From Calliopum simillimum (Eukaryota; Arthropoda; Insecta; Diptera; Lauxaniidae), in NCBI GenBank assembly GCA_951812925.1, contig OX638369.1, positions 46,805,061-46,869,060 on the forward strand: a DNA stretch of 64,000 bases, read 5' to 3'. Shown here piece by piece: positions 42,623 to 53,010 of this stretch; positions within the stretch are counted from its first letter, which is position 1, and each line of letters begins with the position of its first letter. The notes beneath the pieces were generated by a model. That model did no database searches, had not been told where the DNA came from, and saw only the letters and a program-made list of their open reading frames with translations. Both the position numbers and the translations under genes were made by a program.

Positions 42623-43464
42623 TTATTATCGAAATAGCCCCTTTCAAAAAGATTTCTTTAGTCTTAATCTAATGATATCATGGCATTTTATATTTTCGAT
42701 CTTTTTGGGCAACTCTAATGCTTAGCTCAATATGAACAGAGAACAAATGACGGTAAAAATTTTGCATCCGCAACATCCAAGAATTAACCATAACGACAAG
42801 AACTCTAACGCTACCAGCAGCAGCACCAACAGCAGTTGTTGTCACCAGAGAATGAGAATCAGGATGGCAAAAAATACAAAAACTAAATGAAGAAGAAAAA
42901 ATAGCAACCTGTGCCGATGTCTGTCCAACGATGTTCCTTCTGCTGTCTGGTGTCTTTATGGTAAATGATCTTCATACGGTGCTGACACTTGGTGGCGGCG
43001 GCGTAGTCGTCATCTCCGTCATTCGCTCACTTTAAACGTCATGGCATCAACATTGTTGGTGTGGTTGTTTTTGTGTTTTCAAAATTTCCTGCTGTGCCCA
43101 GTGCGGCTGCATTTTTTTTCCATACTTTGCTTCATTTGCAGCCGCAGCATTTTTTTGTGTCTTCGTTTTCAGCGCGAACGCCTGCGCTACTCTGGTGCAC
43201 AGTGGTATGAGAATGTTTTGTTTTTGAAAAAAATTTTTGCGAAAAAAAACAAAAAAAAATTTATTAGTCAAATATTATAAGGGACAACAAAAACAAAAGA
43301 AAAACTTTACTTTACGAGACACGGTGGGCATAACAAAGATGGTATCAAAAAAAAAGTTCGTTAATTTTTAGGGGAAATTTTTTTTTTTTTTTCGACCTCA
43401 ATATTTTTTTTGAAGAACGCAAGTGTGCATCATTCTCCGAGCTATCCACCAGTTTTAAAAAAAT
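42623..43464. other. unassigned; CAG-containing patch
   Basis: 42800-43080 is richer in G+C, with cagcagcagcacc near 42818 and ggtggcggcggcg near 42989, and no repeats of the families above. Possibly old host sequence. Overlapping open frames on both strands (43041-43280) are not convincing. Confidence 0.4.
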
Positions 43465-43720
43465 TTAAATTTTGTGATATAATTGTTTTTGCAACATTTT
43501 TCATTCTCCGTTTCATCATTCTCCGTCGTTTTTTTTTTTTTCAACGTTTAATCATTCTCCATTTAGTAACCTTCCACCTGGTTTTTGTTGTTGTAAGTTT
43601 TGCTTAAACTTGTTATTTAAAAACAAAAAAACAACATTTAGTCTAAAGACACTTAAATAAAGTTTTTAAAAATCCAATATCAATTTTAAGGGTGATCACC
43701 TGGTTATTTTCGAAAATTTA
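43465..43720 (-). repeat. repeat family R4, copy 2
   Basis: Reverse complement of 33830-34075. The word cattctcc occurs several times (43434-43560), so this copy has extra short internal duplications. Confidence 0.65.
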
Positions 43721-43776
43721 ATTTAATTCTTACTTTTCAGTGTTGCCAGCAGGTTTTTTTTTGCTTAAACCATTCT

Positions 43777-43893
43777 CAGTGTGTCAGACGGTTCATATCT
43801 TTGCTTTTTTACCCGTTACGGATCCGTTACTGATCCGTTTTCGGGAGATATTCCAAAAAAAAAAAAAACGATTCGCTTTTTTTTTGGGAATCG
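43777..43893 (+). mobile_element. palindromic MITE family M1, half copy
   Basis: Starts cagtgtgtcagacggttc and runs through the same arm and centre as 8244-8340, including ccgttacggatccgttactg and the A/T run with gattcgc. The second arm is absent. Confidence 0.75.
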
Positions 43894-46513
43894 CTTTATT
43901 GATGAACAACGAAAGACCAAGCTTGAAAGGGGCGTGTCTAAACTATAAACTAAAAATAACTAAGACTGAAAAGCAGTCTTGGTCTTGGTCTTGAAATCAT
44001 ACCAGCGTCCAAGATTATTTTGCTCATCATTAGATAGCTGCAATCTTGAGTTTTATTGATAGACGGTTTCGCCCGGGTTCTTGCCGTTTCGGTTCATGGG
44101 GAAGGTGTTAGTAAAGTCGAAACCTTTTAAGGCAAGGGTTTTGTGGGAAAATCAAATTCACGCACATTATTGTAAATGTGAAGATATAACCTACAGAAAG
44201 AAACAGGACTTAAGCTGGAATTAGCCAAGAAGTAGCGTTCCGTAAGGTGACGGCTGTCAAAGTCTATCAAACGGCAGAAGCGTGTAAGCGATGACTGAAA
44301 TCGTGTCGTAGCGGTACGCATCGTTGAGACCTGTTGAAATTAGATTTTTAAACGTCGCGCTACGTTGACAATTCATTTGTTAGATAAAATAAATTAAATT
44401 CGGATGTTATAAATGGAATTTTTTGAACAAATTGATTAAAATAAGTATGACAGTGGATGCTTGTTTACAAAAACTGGAATTTTTCAAGTTGTAAGGTGAC
44501 ATTTCGAACGTTGCCTACCGTTTTCACTAATCGATGCTACATTAACAAGCAACAGTGTAGTTACGTTACGAAACGCTACTTCTTGGCTAATTCTAGCTTA
44601 ACTGAAAGACGCCAAACGTGATGAGAATATGGAATTCCATCAATATATTAACGAAAGTTACTGTATCTGAAACATATCGTTTTCAAATGCCAGAAAAGTT
44701 CAAATACAATTCACATAAAAGTTTAAACTATTTTTTAATCGAAATTCCCACTGTCCACTATACAGTCCGGTTTGCATTGAGGCACACTGCAAAGTCAGGA
44801 GGCTCTGCTCAAGGGAACAAATGTAAGCACCGAATAAAGTCAGAAAGCCATCTGCACGATTAATGATAAATTAGGGCAGGTTTGCTTTTTAGCTTGTGCT
44901 CCTTTTTTGGCTCTTTCTCTTTCTAGTGTTGTCTGTTGTAGTGTCCAATATTTGTCTGGCTGCCTTTCGGGAACTGCCGTTTATTTGGTTGATTCCCTTT
45001 TCATATTTTTTTTTTTTTAACTAAATGACTTTTTTAGCCTTGTGCGGCAGGAACACAGCAACAGTAGCATCGTCATCATCATCATCATCATCATCATCAT
45101 CAACGGGAACTCCTGCCTGCTGTTTGGTTTCATTATGTCTCATCCGTTGACTCATTTGTTAATGTTGCGCCTAAACGGTTTTTGGTGGCCATATCCCTTA
45201 AAAAAATGAATGCTTTGTTTGAAGCACGCGGTCAAATAGAGTTCTCTCTTTTTTTTCGTTATCGTTATGGCTAATTGTTTTTTATGACTTTATTAATGTT
45301 GTACGCGCACCTTCTGTTGTTTTTTTGATTGTCGTCTATGTCTGTTCCAGAAATAAGATGTTTTCCATTTTAGATTATTACACTCCAAAAGCATGAAAAT
45401 TGCGTTAAAGCAAAAATCAAAAATTGAGTTCCTTGTAGTGATTCAGCTGTCGTCAGTACCGCATAAAATTGCAGACTCTGCTTGGAGCAGTCATATTAAG
45501 ATCTATATACGTATGACAAACTTAAGCTCAAGACTTCAGTGCTAGAGTAATTTCTCTTTAAAGTTCATTTGACTTTAAGAAATTTTGTTATTTATCACTT
45601 TTTTTCGATACAAGACTTCTCTGTTACCCTTTTTTTACTTAATTGACCATCAGCTGCTGCTGCTTGACACAATGACAGCTGTCACCATGCTTGGCAAATA
45701 ACCAACAACTGACATTAAAATGACAAATAAATTTCATGGGCAGGCGGAAGATGAAAAAAAAAAAAACTCAATTCAAATATTGCACCTTAACATGAGAATT
45801 ACAACAACAACGAGAAACTCTAACAACGTCAACACCATTCTTTCAAGCAACATATACAAACAACATACACAAACAACATTTTTAAATGCTCCAAGAAAAC
45901 TCTAACAACGACTCCTTAGCAGCATGGTTGCCAACATCAACCTGGCTGTCACATCTGCATAAAATGTTTCTTCGTTCGTTCATTCAATTGAATGGAAATC
46001 GATCGATATTTTCGATTGCATATCGAGAATCTTTTAAGGTGCACGGCGTCCGACAAGGTAAGAACGACGACCGATGATTACAATAAATTCTGACTGAGGA
46101 ACACACTTGGCACGCGATTGAATGACTTTCACTGGAACAACACAGGACCTGAGCAGTTAAAACACAATAGGTTAAGTACCTATAATCGGATAGGTTAGAC
46201 TGTGAAAGCCCTATGCACTTTGGTACCGAATATGAAACTTAAATCTTATGATTGTGCATAAATACTTGTGCGGAGGATGTTTAACGATCACAATTTGCTG
46301 TCTGGTTCAAGATTTTTATAACTAGCAGGCCTACAAAATTCATCATATGTTTATAAATGAAGGAATCGTCCGTAAAAGTCATCAGAAATTTAAGGCGAAT
46401 TTCTTTACTTCTCAGCGCCTCAATAGTTAGGGAGCTGGTGGCCGAAAAAATTATGTAATAACGTCGTCAGACAGACTTGGTTTTTTGTAAAGATTGAAGT
46501 TATTCAATTAATA
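43894..46513. other. unassigned AT-rich DNA with a CAT microsatellite
   Basis: A CAT run of about 11 units at 45068-45102. No recognisable gene in 2.6 kb. The frame 44127-44321 (minus) and others are not supported by any motif. Confidence 0.4.
45068..45102. repeat. (CAT)n microsatellite
   Basis: Starts catcgt then runs as uninterrupted cat units. Likely variable in length between individuals. Confidence 0.9.
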
Positions 46514-46950
46514 TATAGCCCAGGAAGATAAGACATTTTCTGCGAAAAAATTCCCGGTGGAAATTTTTCACCAGAATTGTCTTTATTTATGCATGATACA
46601 CAAACTGTGAAAAGTCCATTGCAAAGTCGTGTGCGCATAAAAAGTTATTAAGGCTCAAAGGTCGCTAAAATCATTTTTTTGCAAATATCTCGCTAATGCT
46701 AACTTTTACAGAAAAATGTTGGTTTCCAATTTTGTAGCACAAGAAATTTCCTACAAAAGTACTTTAAAAGTATTTGCGTACGACTTATAGTTTAGGAGAT
46801 CACCCAATTTAAACAGTTATGATATGAAATACTACCTATGAGTTCATATTAAAATATCTTACTTTTTAAATTGCGAACGCAAATACTTTTAACGTATTTT
46901 TGTAGGAAATTTCCTGTGCTACAAAATTGGAGAGCCAACATTTTTCTGTA

Positions 46951-47521
46951 TTTAGGCAGCATTATCTCCATGGATGGTGGAGCAAAAGAGGATATCAACT
47001 CAAGAATAGCAAAAGCAAAAGGAGCGTTTGCTCAACTGAACAAAATATGGTCTTCATCCGTTATATCCACCAAAACGAGAGTGCGCATTTTTGATTCGAA
47101 TGTGAAATCGGTTTTGTTATATGGGTGCGAAACATGGCTTGTTACTGAACAACTAACAAACAAGCTGCAAGTATTCGTCAACAAATGCTTAAGGCGTATA
47201 CTAAAGGTTTGGTGGCCTCGCACTATATCAAATGCCGAGCTACATCAAAAATGCAAACAGAAGGCTATAGCAAACGAGATCAAGCTGCGCAAATGGGGAT
47301 GGATTGGTCACACTCTCCGGAAACCACACAGCGAAGTTTGTCGCCAGGCCCTTGAGTGGAATCCACAAGGCAGTAGAGGACGTGGTAGACCCAAAACCAA
47401 CTGGAAAAGGTCGTTGGAAAAGGAAATCCAAGAATCGGGAAAATCGTGGCAAGAGATCAAAGTCATCGCAAGGGATCGTGACAAATGGAGAGATTTCATA
47501 TTGGCCCTATGCTCCTCCTAG
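46951..47521 (+). pseudogene. LINE ORF2 C-terminal fragment, frame open
   Basis: In frame from the truncation point to the stop at 47519-47521: YLGSIISMDGGAKEDINSRI, KAKGAFAQLNKIWSSSVI, LLYGCETWLVTEQLT, GWIGHTLRKPHSEV, GRGRPKTNWKRSLEKEI and a normal ending, DRDKWRDFILALCSS. This is the thumb and C-terminal region; the polymerase active site is lost. No stop or shift in 190 codons, so this copy is younger than the one at 21198. Residues before YLGS in the long open frame come from the inverted repeat, not from the LINE. Confidence 0.85.
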
Positions 47522-47557
47522 GAGTTAAAGGAGAATACATACATACATACATACAAA
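46951..47557 (+). mobile_element. 5'-truncated LINE (RTE-like), copy 2
   Basis: Inserted in the inverted repeat's right arm with an 11-bp duplication atttttctgta at 46940-46950 and 47558-47568. Same family as 21198-22288, shorter at the 5' end. Tail: catacatacatacatac units (about 47537-47554). Confidence 0.92.
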
Positions 47558-47773
47558 ATTTTTCTGTAAAAGTTAGCATTAGCGAGATTTTTGCAAAAAA
47601 CTGATTTTAGCAACCTTTGAGCCCGAATAACTTTTTATGCGCACACGACATTGCAATGGACTTTTCACAGTTTGTGTATCATGCATAAATAAAGACAATT
47701 CCGGTGAAAAATTTCCACTGGGAATTTTTTCGCACAGAAGCTCTTTTTTCGTCTTATTTTCCTGGGCTAATAA

Positions 47774-48059
47774 GCCATTTTTGACACTTATTGGTCACTT
47801 ATTTTTAAATGGCAATTTGGGTTATTAATTTTTTTCTTAAATTTTGTGGCTCAAAAATTATGTGATTTCATCGTCTTTTGTGAAGATAATATCCTTAAGA
47901 GTGATAAAAACCATTTGTTCCATTCCGATAACGCTGCAAAGAATAACTATAATTTTGGAAAAATGTAGAAAAATTACTATATTAAGTCATTTCTTCGTTT
48001 AAGTCGTTTATCAGAATAGTTCTCTAGAATGAATCTGAGCATAAAAATATAACAGACAG
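47774..48059. other. unassigned AT-rich DNA
   Basis: The phrase gtggctcaaaaattatgtgat near 47847 loosely repeats one at 46439 just left of the inverted repeat, in the same orientation. Nothing codes here. Confidence 0.35.
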
Positions 48060-48783
48060 ACGCTTGCCACGACTTCTTGTCCGAATTCACATAGCTTTGG
48101 CTCAGACCTTTGACTTACTGTTCTCAGTGTCTGATTCTAATTTGGTTGGATTACCTCAAAAAACTTTTTCAGTATAGCATTTTGAAGCTTTTGCTTATAT
48201 GGGAAGTGCCTCCTGTCCGAGGTCGCCTAGTTTTTGCTGAGGGTTTGCCTTTACTGTTTTTACCGCCAGAGTAAAATTTAGTTGGATTATCTCAAAAAAT
48301 GTTTTTTCTATAGCACCTTAACGCTTTTGCATATATTAGAGGTGCCACTCCCTCTTGTCCGATTTTGTGTAGTCTTTGCCTTACATTTATAGTTCTTAAT
48401 ATCTGAGTGAAATTTAGTTGGATTATCTCAAAAAAACGTTTTCTGGGAGGTTCTTAGTATTTATGTGTTTCATGGTTGCATATTCATGAAAAATTCTCCT
48501 AAAGTTGCATTTCCAATTAACTGTTAACCGATTTTGCTCATTTCCAATAAGTCGAGCTAACTTTGACGGAGGCAGTGTACCAAATTTCATCGAATTATCT
48601 TGTTTGGTTTTCTCGTGAAAAATATTTCCACAAACAGCCAGCCAGCCAGACGGAAATAGCTATAAAGACTCAGGAGGTCACGCTGATCAAAAATGTATGT
48701 ACTTTTTCATACCTGACACGCCTCCTTCTCACGTTACATACGGAAGGACAAATTGAATATACCCTCGGTGTAGGGTATAAAAA
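48060..48783 (+). repeat. repeat family R2, copy 2, with internal tandem units
   Basis: Ends ggtgtagggtataaa like copy 1. Inside, the phrase ttggttggattacctcaaaaa or a close variant starts at about 48140, 48278 and 48416, giving three units of about 138 bp. Each unit continues with tatagca...gcttttgc.tatat and a gtgcc..ctcctgtccg block. The part with cagccagccagacgg and ctcaggaggtcac matches copy 3 on the other strand (about 57680-57735). Confidence 0.7.
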
Positions 48784-51159
48784 TCAGCGTTCTGAACGTC
48801 TGTCGTCTGCAATACATCAATGACAGACGCATTTCGTTTTTTTGCAATTTCAAAATTCGATTAACAAAAAATCAGCGCGATATCAGGTAATCACTTTCTT
48901 TTTTTTGATCACAAGAATGGGAACTAAATACATACCATGTAAGAATCAGCGACGATATTATCACATACCGAAATGGCCACTAGACCCCTTACTACAAAGA
49001 GAACATATGTCAACAATCTTAATTTTTCAACCAACTAAAAAAAGTAAATGACTGAATAACTTTTGATCCTCTTTCATTTTGTAATTTTAGACTTATTGTA
49101 TGACTTCACTTCATCTGACTGCCAAAGTTGGTATGAGTAAAATATTTATCGAATCTACATAACAAAACATCGATTAATGATTTTTACCAGAAAGTGTGGC
49201 CATACTTGGTCTTATACTATTGAAGACAATGATGAACAAGACACTGAGGGCTATAAGACTAACGGATAGTCATCTAAAAAGACTTTTTATTATGCCGATT
49301 GTAGCGCACAAAAAAAAAAGAAAGATTACCACGGAAAAGTAACAGAGACAAGTAGTTAGCCTTGGTTGCAGGTATCAGCTTCCTACCTAAGACAACAAAA
49401 GTAACGTTGCCACAATCAGCGCAATCAGCACCTTTAAAGTGAACACACGCTGCAAATGAGAAGTAGGGAACAAAACGAACATAAAGACAAAGTAAAAAAA
49501 AAACGAAAAAATAAAGCAACGATATCAAACTTTGCGCTTAACACATTGGATTCGAAGGCGAATCGAGCCAAAGCCTGACCAGACAATTGACAGACATCTC
49601 CAAGGATGGACCAAGGAAAATAAGGAAAGCAAAAAACACAAAAGATATCTACGAGTATGCAGTGCAGATTTTCACTTTTTAATATGTCAACATTCATAGA
49701 AATACCAAGGCTACTATAAATTTTTTCTTTCCTGAGCTGAGTCGAGAAGCACAATCTGGTGCCTGATGTGCGAATGAGTTTGAGCTGCCAAGCTGCATTG
49801 ACTTTGAAAACCACCTGGTTAACCAGACCGTTTTGTTGTTCCTTGGTTTTTATGCTGCTCTTTTCGTTTTATAAAATTGTTAAGTGAACTTATACAGTAT
49901 GCATACCGTTAGTTGAACTTAATTTAACCACCTTTATGCAATATTTATATATTTCGTTAGATATCTGAGTTTGGTATTGATTTATAAGAGCACGCTTTTA
50001 TATTAAATAGTACGATGAGATAACAAATGTTATACTCTACTGTACACAAGTGTCGTATATCCTTACGGTATCATTCATTCAACTCTATTCCACGCCACAA
50101 TTCCTTCTCATTGCTCTGTTACTTACACGCACCTAAGCAAACACAAGCCCATCATCTTAAAACCACAGAGTAAACACATGTTTGCACAAACAAAACGCAT
50201 TTATTGACAACACATTATATAACACAGAGAGAAGATCACAAGGGGGAGACTTTGGTAAAGGACAACCAACCAACTGACAATGTTTCCAACTTACACCTTT
50301 TGCCCCACACTCATCAGAGATAACGAACAGTAAAAAGGTGTTAAAATACGTAGTATGTAGTAACATCGTATGCTTGTAAGGGTCCTCACTCATCAGGATT
50401 AGACGCATTTACAACATTTTGATTTATAATGACATGTAATGTCATCGTATCAGTGTTAAAGTTTTGTAATGGCACTCAGTTAAGGAAAACTGCTAGTTCC
50501 ATTGGTAAAGGTGCAATTTGTTTATCTTTGTGGTATCAGTCTAGCTCTTACGAGAACTTTATGTTGATATTTTATAAGTTACAAGGATGTTGTGGTGTAA
50601 AGGCAAAATTCAAAAATGGAGTAACCATTTCCACCTTCCTTTTACGCTCCATAATTTCTCCGATTCGATTATTTTTTGCATTACTGATCGTTTTCATGAT
50701 GTAGTCATACGGCCACATCTCTTTCGAACTTGTAGGATCCATTTCAATGCTTGACGCCAGACTACCGTTGGTTAGTTGTTTAGTGTGAGGAACGCCAGTC
50801 TTTTGGCGATTTAAAAAAAAGATAAAAGTACTCCACAATTTTTGATTAAATTTTGTCCAACATCATATTTGAACACCTCTTCAACAAAAAAAAAAAAAAA
50901 CACTAAATCCGAGAACTTCGACTTCAATTCAATTTCGAATTTTATATATTTTTCTTTCTAGCACACAAGCAAAGAGTTCGGTTGTACCAACAGAACATAT
51001 GTATTCCGACATATTTTTTACGTTGATCCTGAATCCGATTTCAGAAATGCTCTATTGCATATGGTTTTCAAGATATCCTAGCAGAAGTCCAGAAAAACAC
51101 CGTTTTCTGCTATTTATGAAGCTAACCCGTAACCGTAAAAATTGATATGAAAGCTGAAA
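48784..51159. other. unassigned AT-rich DNA
   Basis: About 2.4 kb without recognised elements, apart from the possible coding patch at 50572-50838. Short CA-rich words near 50090-50160 only. Confidence 0.4.
50572..50838 (-). other. unrecognised protein-like open frame
   Basis: 88 codons on the minus strand with unusually balanced composition for this window: VPHTKQLTNGSLASSIEMD, KEMWPYDYIMKT, NAKNNRIGEIMERKRKVE. No motif I can name. The codons before VPHTK and after about VTPF look like noise, so any real part is around 60 codons. It may be an exon or a transposon relic, or chance. Confidence 0.25.
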
Positions 51160-51303
51160 TGAGGCTATGAGCGCAAGAGTGGCCTAACCTTTACTTCGTT
51201 GATAAAGCAAAATCACATAACCTGAATCGATACAAACACAAGTTATTTGCTTTTGATTTTTTAACAAAGTGAGGGTTAGGCCACTATTGCGCTCATAGCC
51301 TCA
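51160..51303. mobile_element. small hairpin element (144 bp)
   Basis: tgaggctatgagcgcaagag (51160) faces its near-complement ending tgcgctcatagcctca (51303). About 29 bases pair with one difference, and pairing continues loosely (ttacttcgttgat / aacaaagtga). No clear target duplication. Confidence 0.65.
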
Positions 51304-51889
51304 AATATACTAGTCTTACTAATCTCAAAATGGTCATAACTTTGTAAAAACAAATCATAAATTGAAAAATAGAGCTTTATAAAACAGTTAATGGAAAAAA
51401 GCAGAAACATTTAGTGCGTTGTACATGACCTGAAAAATATAAAAAAAAACCGTATTTCTTTACCTACCATACTTTTAGGTCAGTATATATCAGAATCGAA
51501 AAAAAAAACAGAGTTTATTTTAAAGAAAGCTCAGTTCTTTCAGCTAGTATATCGGATTTTACGGCTTTTATTGTTTTTATTTGAACGCACTGCATTGCAT
51601 TGCGACCTAAAAAGATTTTTTGGGAAGTCTCTTTCCCTATCAGAACAATTCCAGACTATCTAAAAATCTCGTCACTGGATCTCAAATCTTTGCACTTAAG
51701 AACTTGATTCTGCGTCTGCGGGGGTCCTGTAGACTTCTGACAGAGTCTACCAGACTCATATTTTTTAGGTTCTAATTAAGTTTTTCACTGTATGTATAAC
51801 TTTTCTTCTTTTCTTTTCCTTAATAAGTTTTGGATTGATAAACCTTTCCTATTTATTTTCTTTACATTCCCAAATTAAGCTATTTTAAA
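51304..51889. other. unassigned AT-rich DNA
   Basis: Nothing recognised; short homopolymer runs. Confidence 0.4.
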
Positions 51890-53010
51890 GCTGTTGCTCA
51901 ATCTGCAGAAGGGTTCTGAGCCTACGAAAGTATTGAGTACGCTTCTTTCGGCCAAGCAATCTGCCCTTTCGTTGCCTTCATGCCACTCGTGCCCTGGTAT
52001 TCAGATTAGAGCCACATCATTACTCCATAATAAGACTTAAAATAAATCAAAACACTCTCAGACAAGTTTTAAGTGTATTGAGAAAGCCGTTAATGATTTT
52101 GGGCGTAGTCCCCATGTTTTACCATACAAACTTTGTCAGGCAGAAGTTATCGTTAAGGCTTTGTTAGTTATGTATGCTAGATGACTATTCCAAGTTAGAC
52201 TTTTGTGTAGGATTACTCCGTAATATTACATCACCTCGGAAACCATTAGCACCGTTTCTCCCAAGCTTAAAGCTCTCAGGCTTAGCTTCCTCCTCCGGAT
52301 AAAAAGTACGAGCGTTAATTTCCTGTCCATTCTCTCGGCACCAGCCTATAGCTTAGTTGAGTGCTAGTTGCATTTGTTCTACTACGGTAGAGTCAAATTT
52401 GCCTCTAACCATAATTACCAGATCGTCAGTATATCCTTAGACCTCGAATTTGTGGTTATCGAGTATTTCTAATTAAGTATTTCGTCAATGAGAAGTATCC
52501 ATAGAAGCAGGGACAGTACGCCTCTCTAGTTGTATCCTTTTGTAGGTCTTTCTGTACCCGCTTTAAATATGACTGTCCTGTTTTTTGGCGTATTGAGTAC
52601 CAAATCAATATTCTTTTTCTCTCTAAAGCCTCCTCAATTTTAGTCGTAAAGCTATATATAAGAACAACGCTATTCTCCTGGCATCGCTATGGACCTAATC
52701 AGTTTATGTGCGGTTTTTGCTCAACACAATTAATGACACCTTAGCCTAACCTAAAATAGGTATATATGTCAGTTTCAGTCAATTTACCTGTTTGGTAATC
52801 ATATTGTTCAGGATAAAGAGGTGGAGCCTTGAGGTACACTTCTCTAGGATACTAATCCAAAATTTTCTCCATTGCTATAAGAACAAACGATGTTAGATTT
52901 ATAGGCCGAAATGCTTTGGGCGTGTGGTCTGTCTTCTTTCCCACATTAGGAATCAACGCGACTCGGACTTTAGTCTAATATACAGCTACTACTCACAGTT
53001 CTAAGCTTAG
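51890..53010 (-). pseudogene. decayed LINE: reverse transcriptase to RNase H
   Basis: Read on the minus strand, in several frames with many stops. Near 53000-52830: RVALIPNVGKKTDHTPKAFR then PINLTSFVLIAMEKILD (finger/palm start of LINE polymerases). Near 52445-52370: GYTDDLVIMVRGKFDSTVVE, where TDD replaces the usual Y/FADD. Then IGWCRENGQEINA, and PESFKLG near 52290. Near 52010-51920: IPGHEWHEGNERADCLAE, the last part of an RNase H domain. The order and RNase H point to the R1/I-type LINEs with RNase H, as at 5327, but the two are not obviously the same family. Long dead. Confidence 0.75.

Larger units (their letters stand above)
46514..47773. repeat. long inverted repeat 4 (foldback-like), split by a LINE
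   Basis: The left arm is 46514-46786; the right arm is 46870-46950 plus 47569-47773, once the LINE is set aside. Pairing is dense: tagcccaggaagataagac (46517) with gtcttattttcctgggcta (47751); ctcgctaatgctaacttttac (46690) with gtaaaagttagcattagcgag across the LINE; and caattttgtagcac (46727) with gtgctacaaaattg (46916). The loop is about 85 bp. No transposase. Arm length about 280 bp. Confidence 0.88.
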
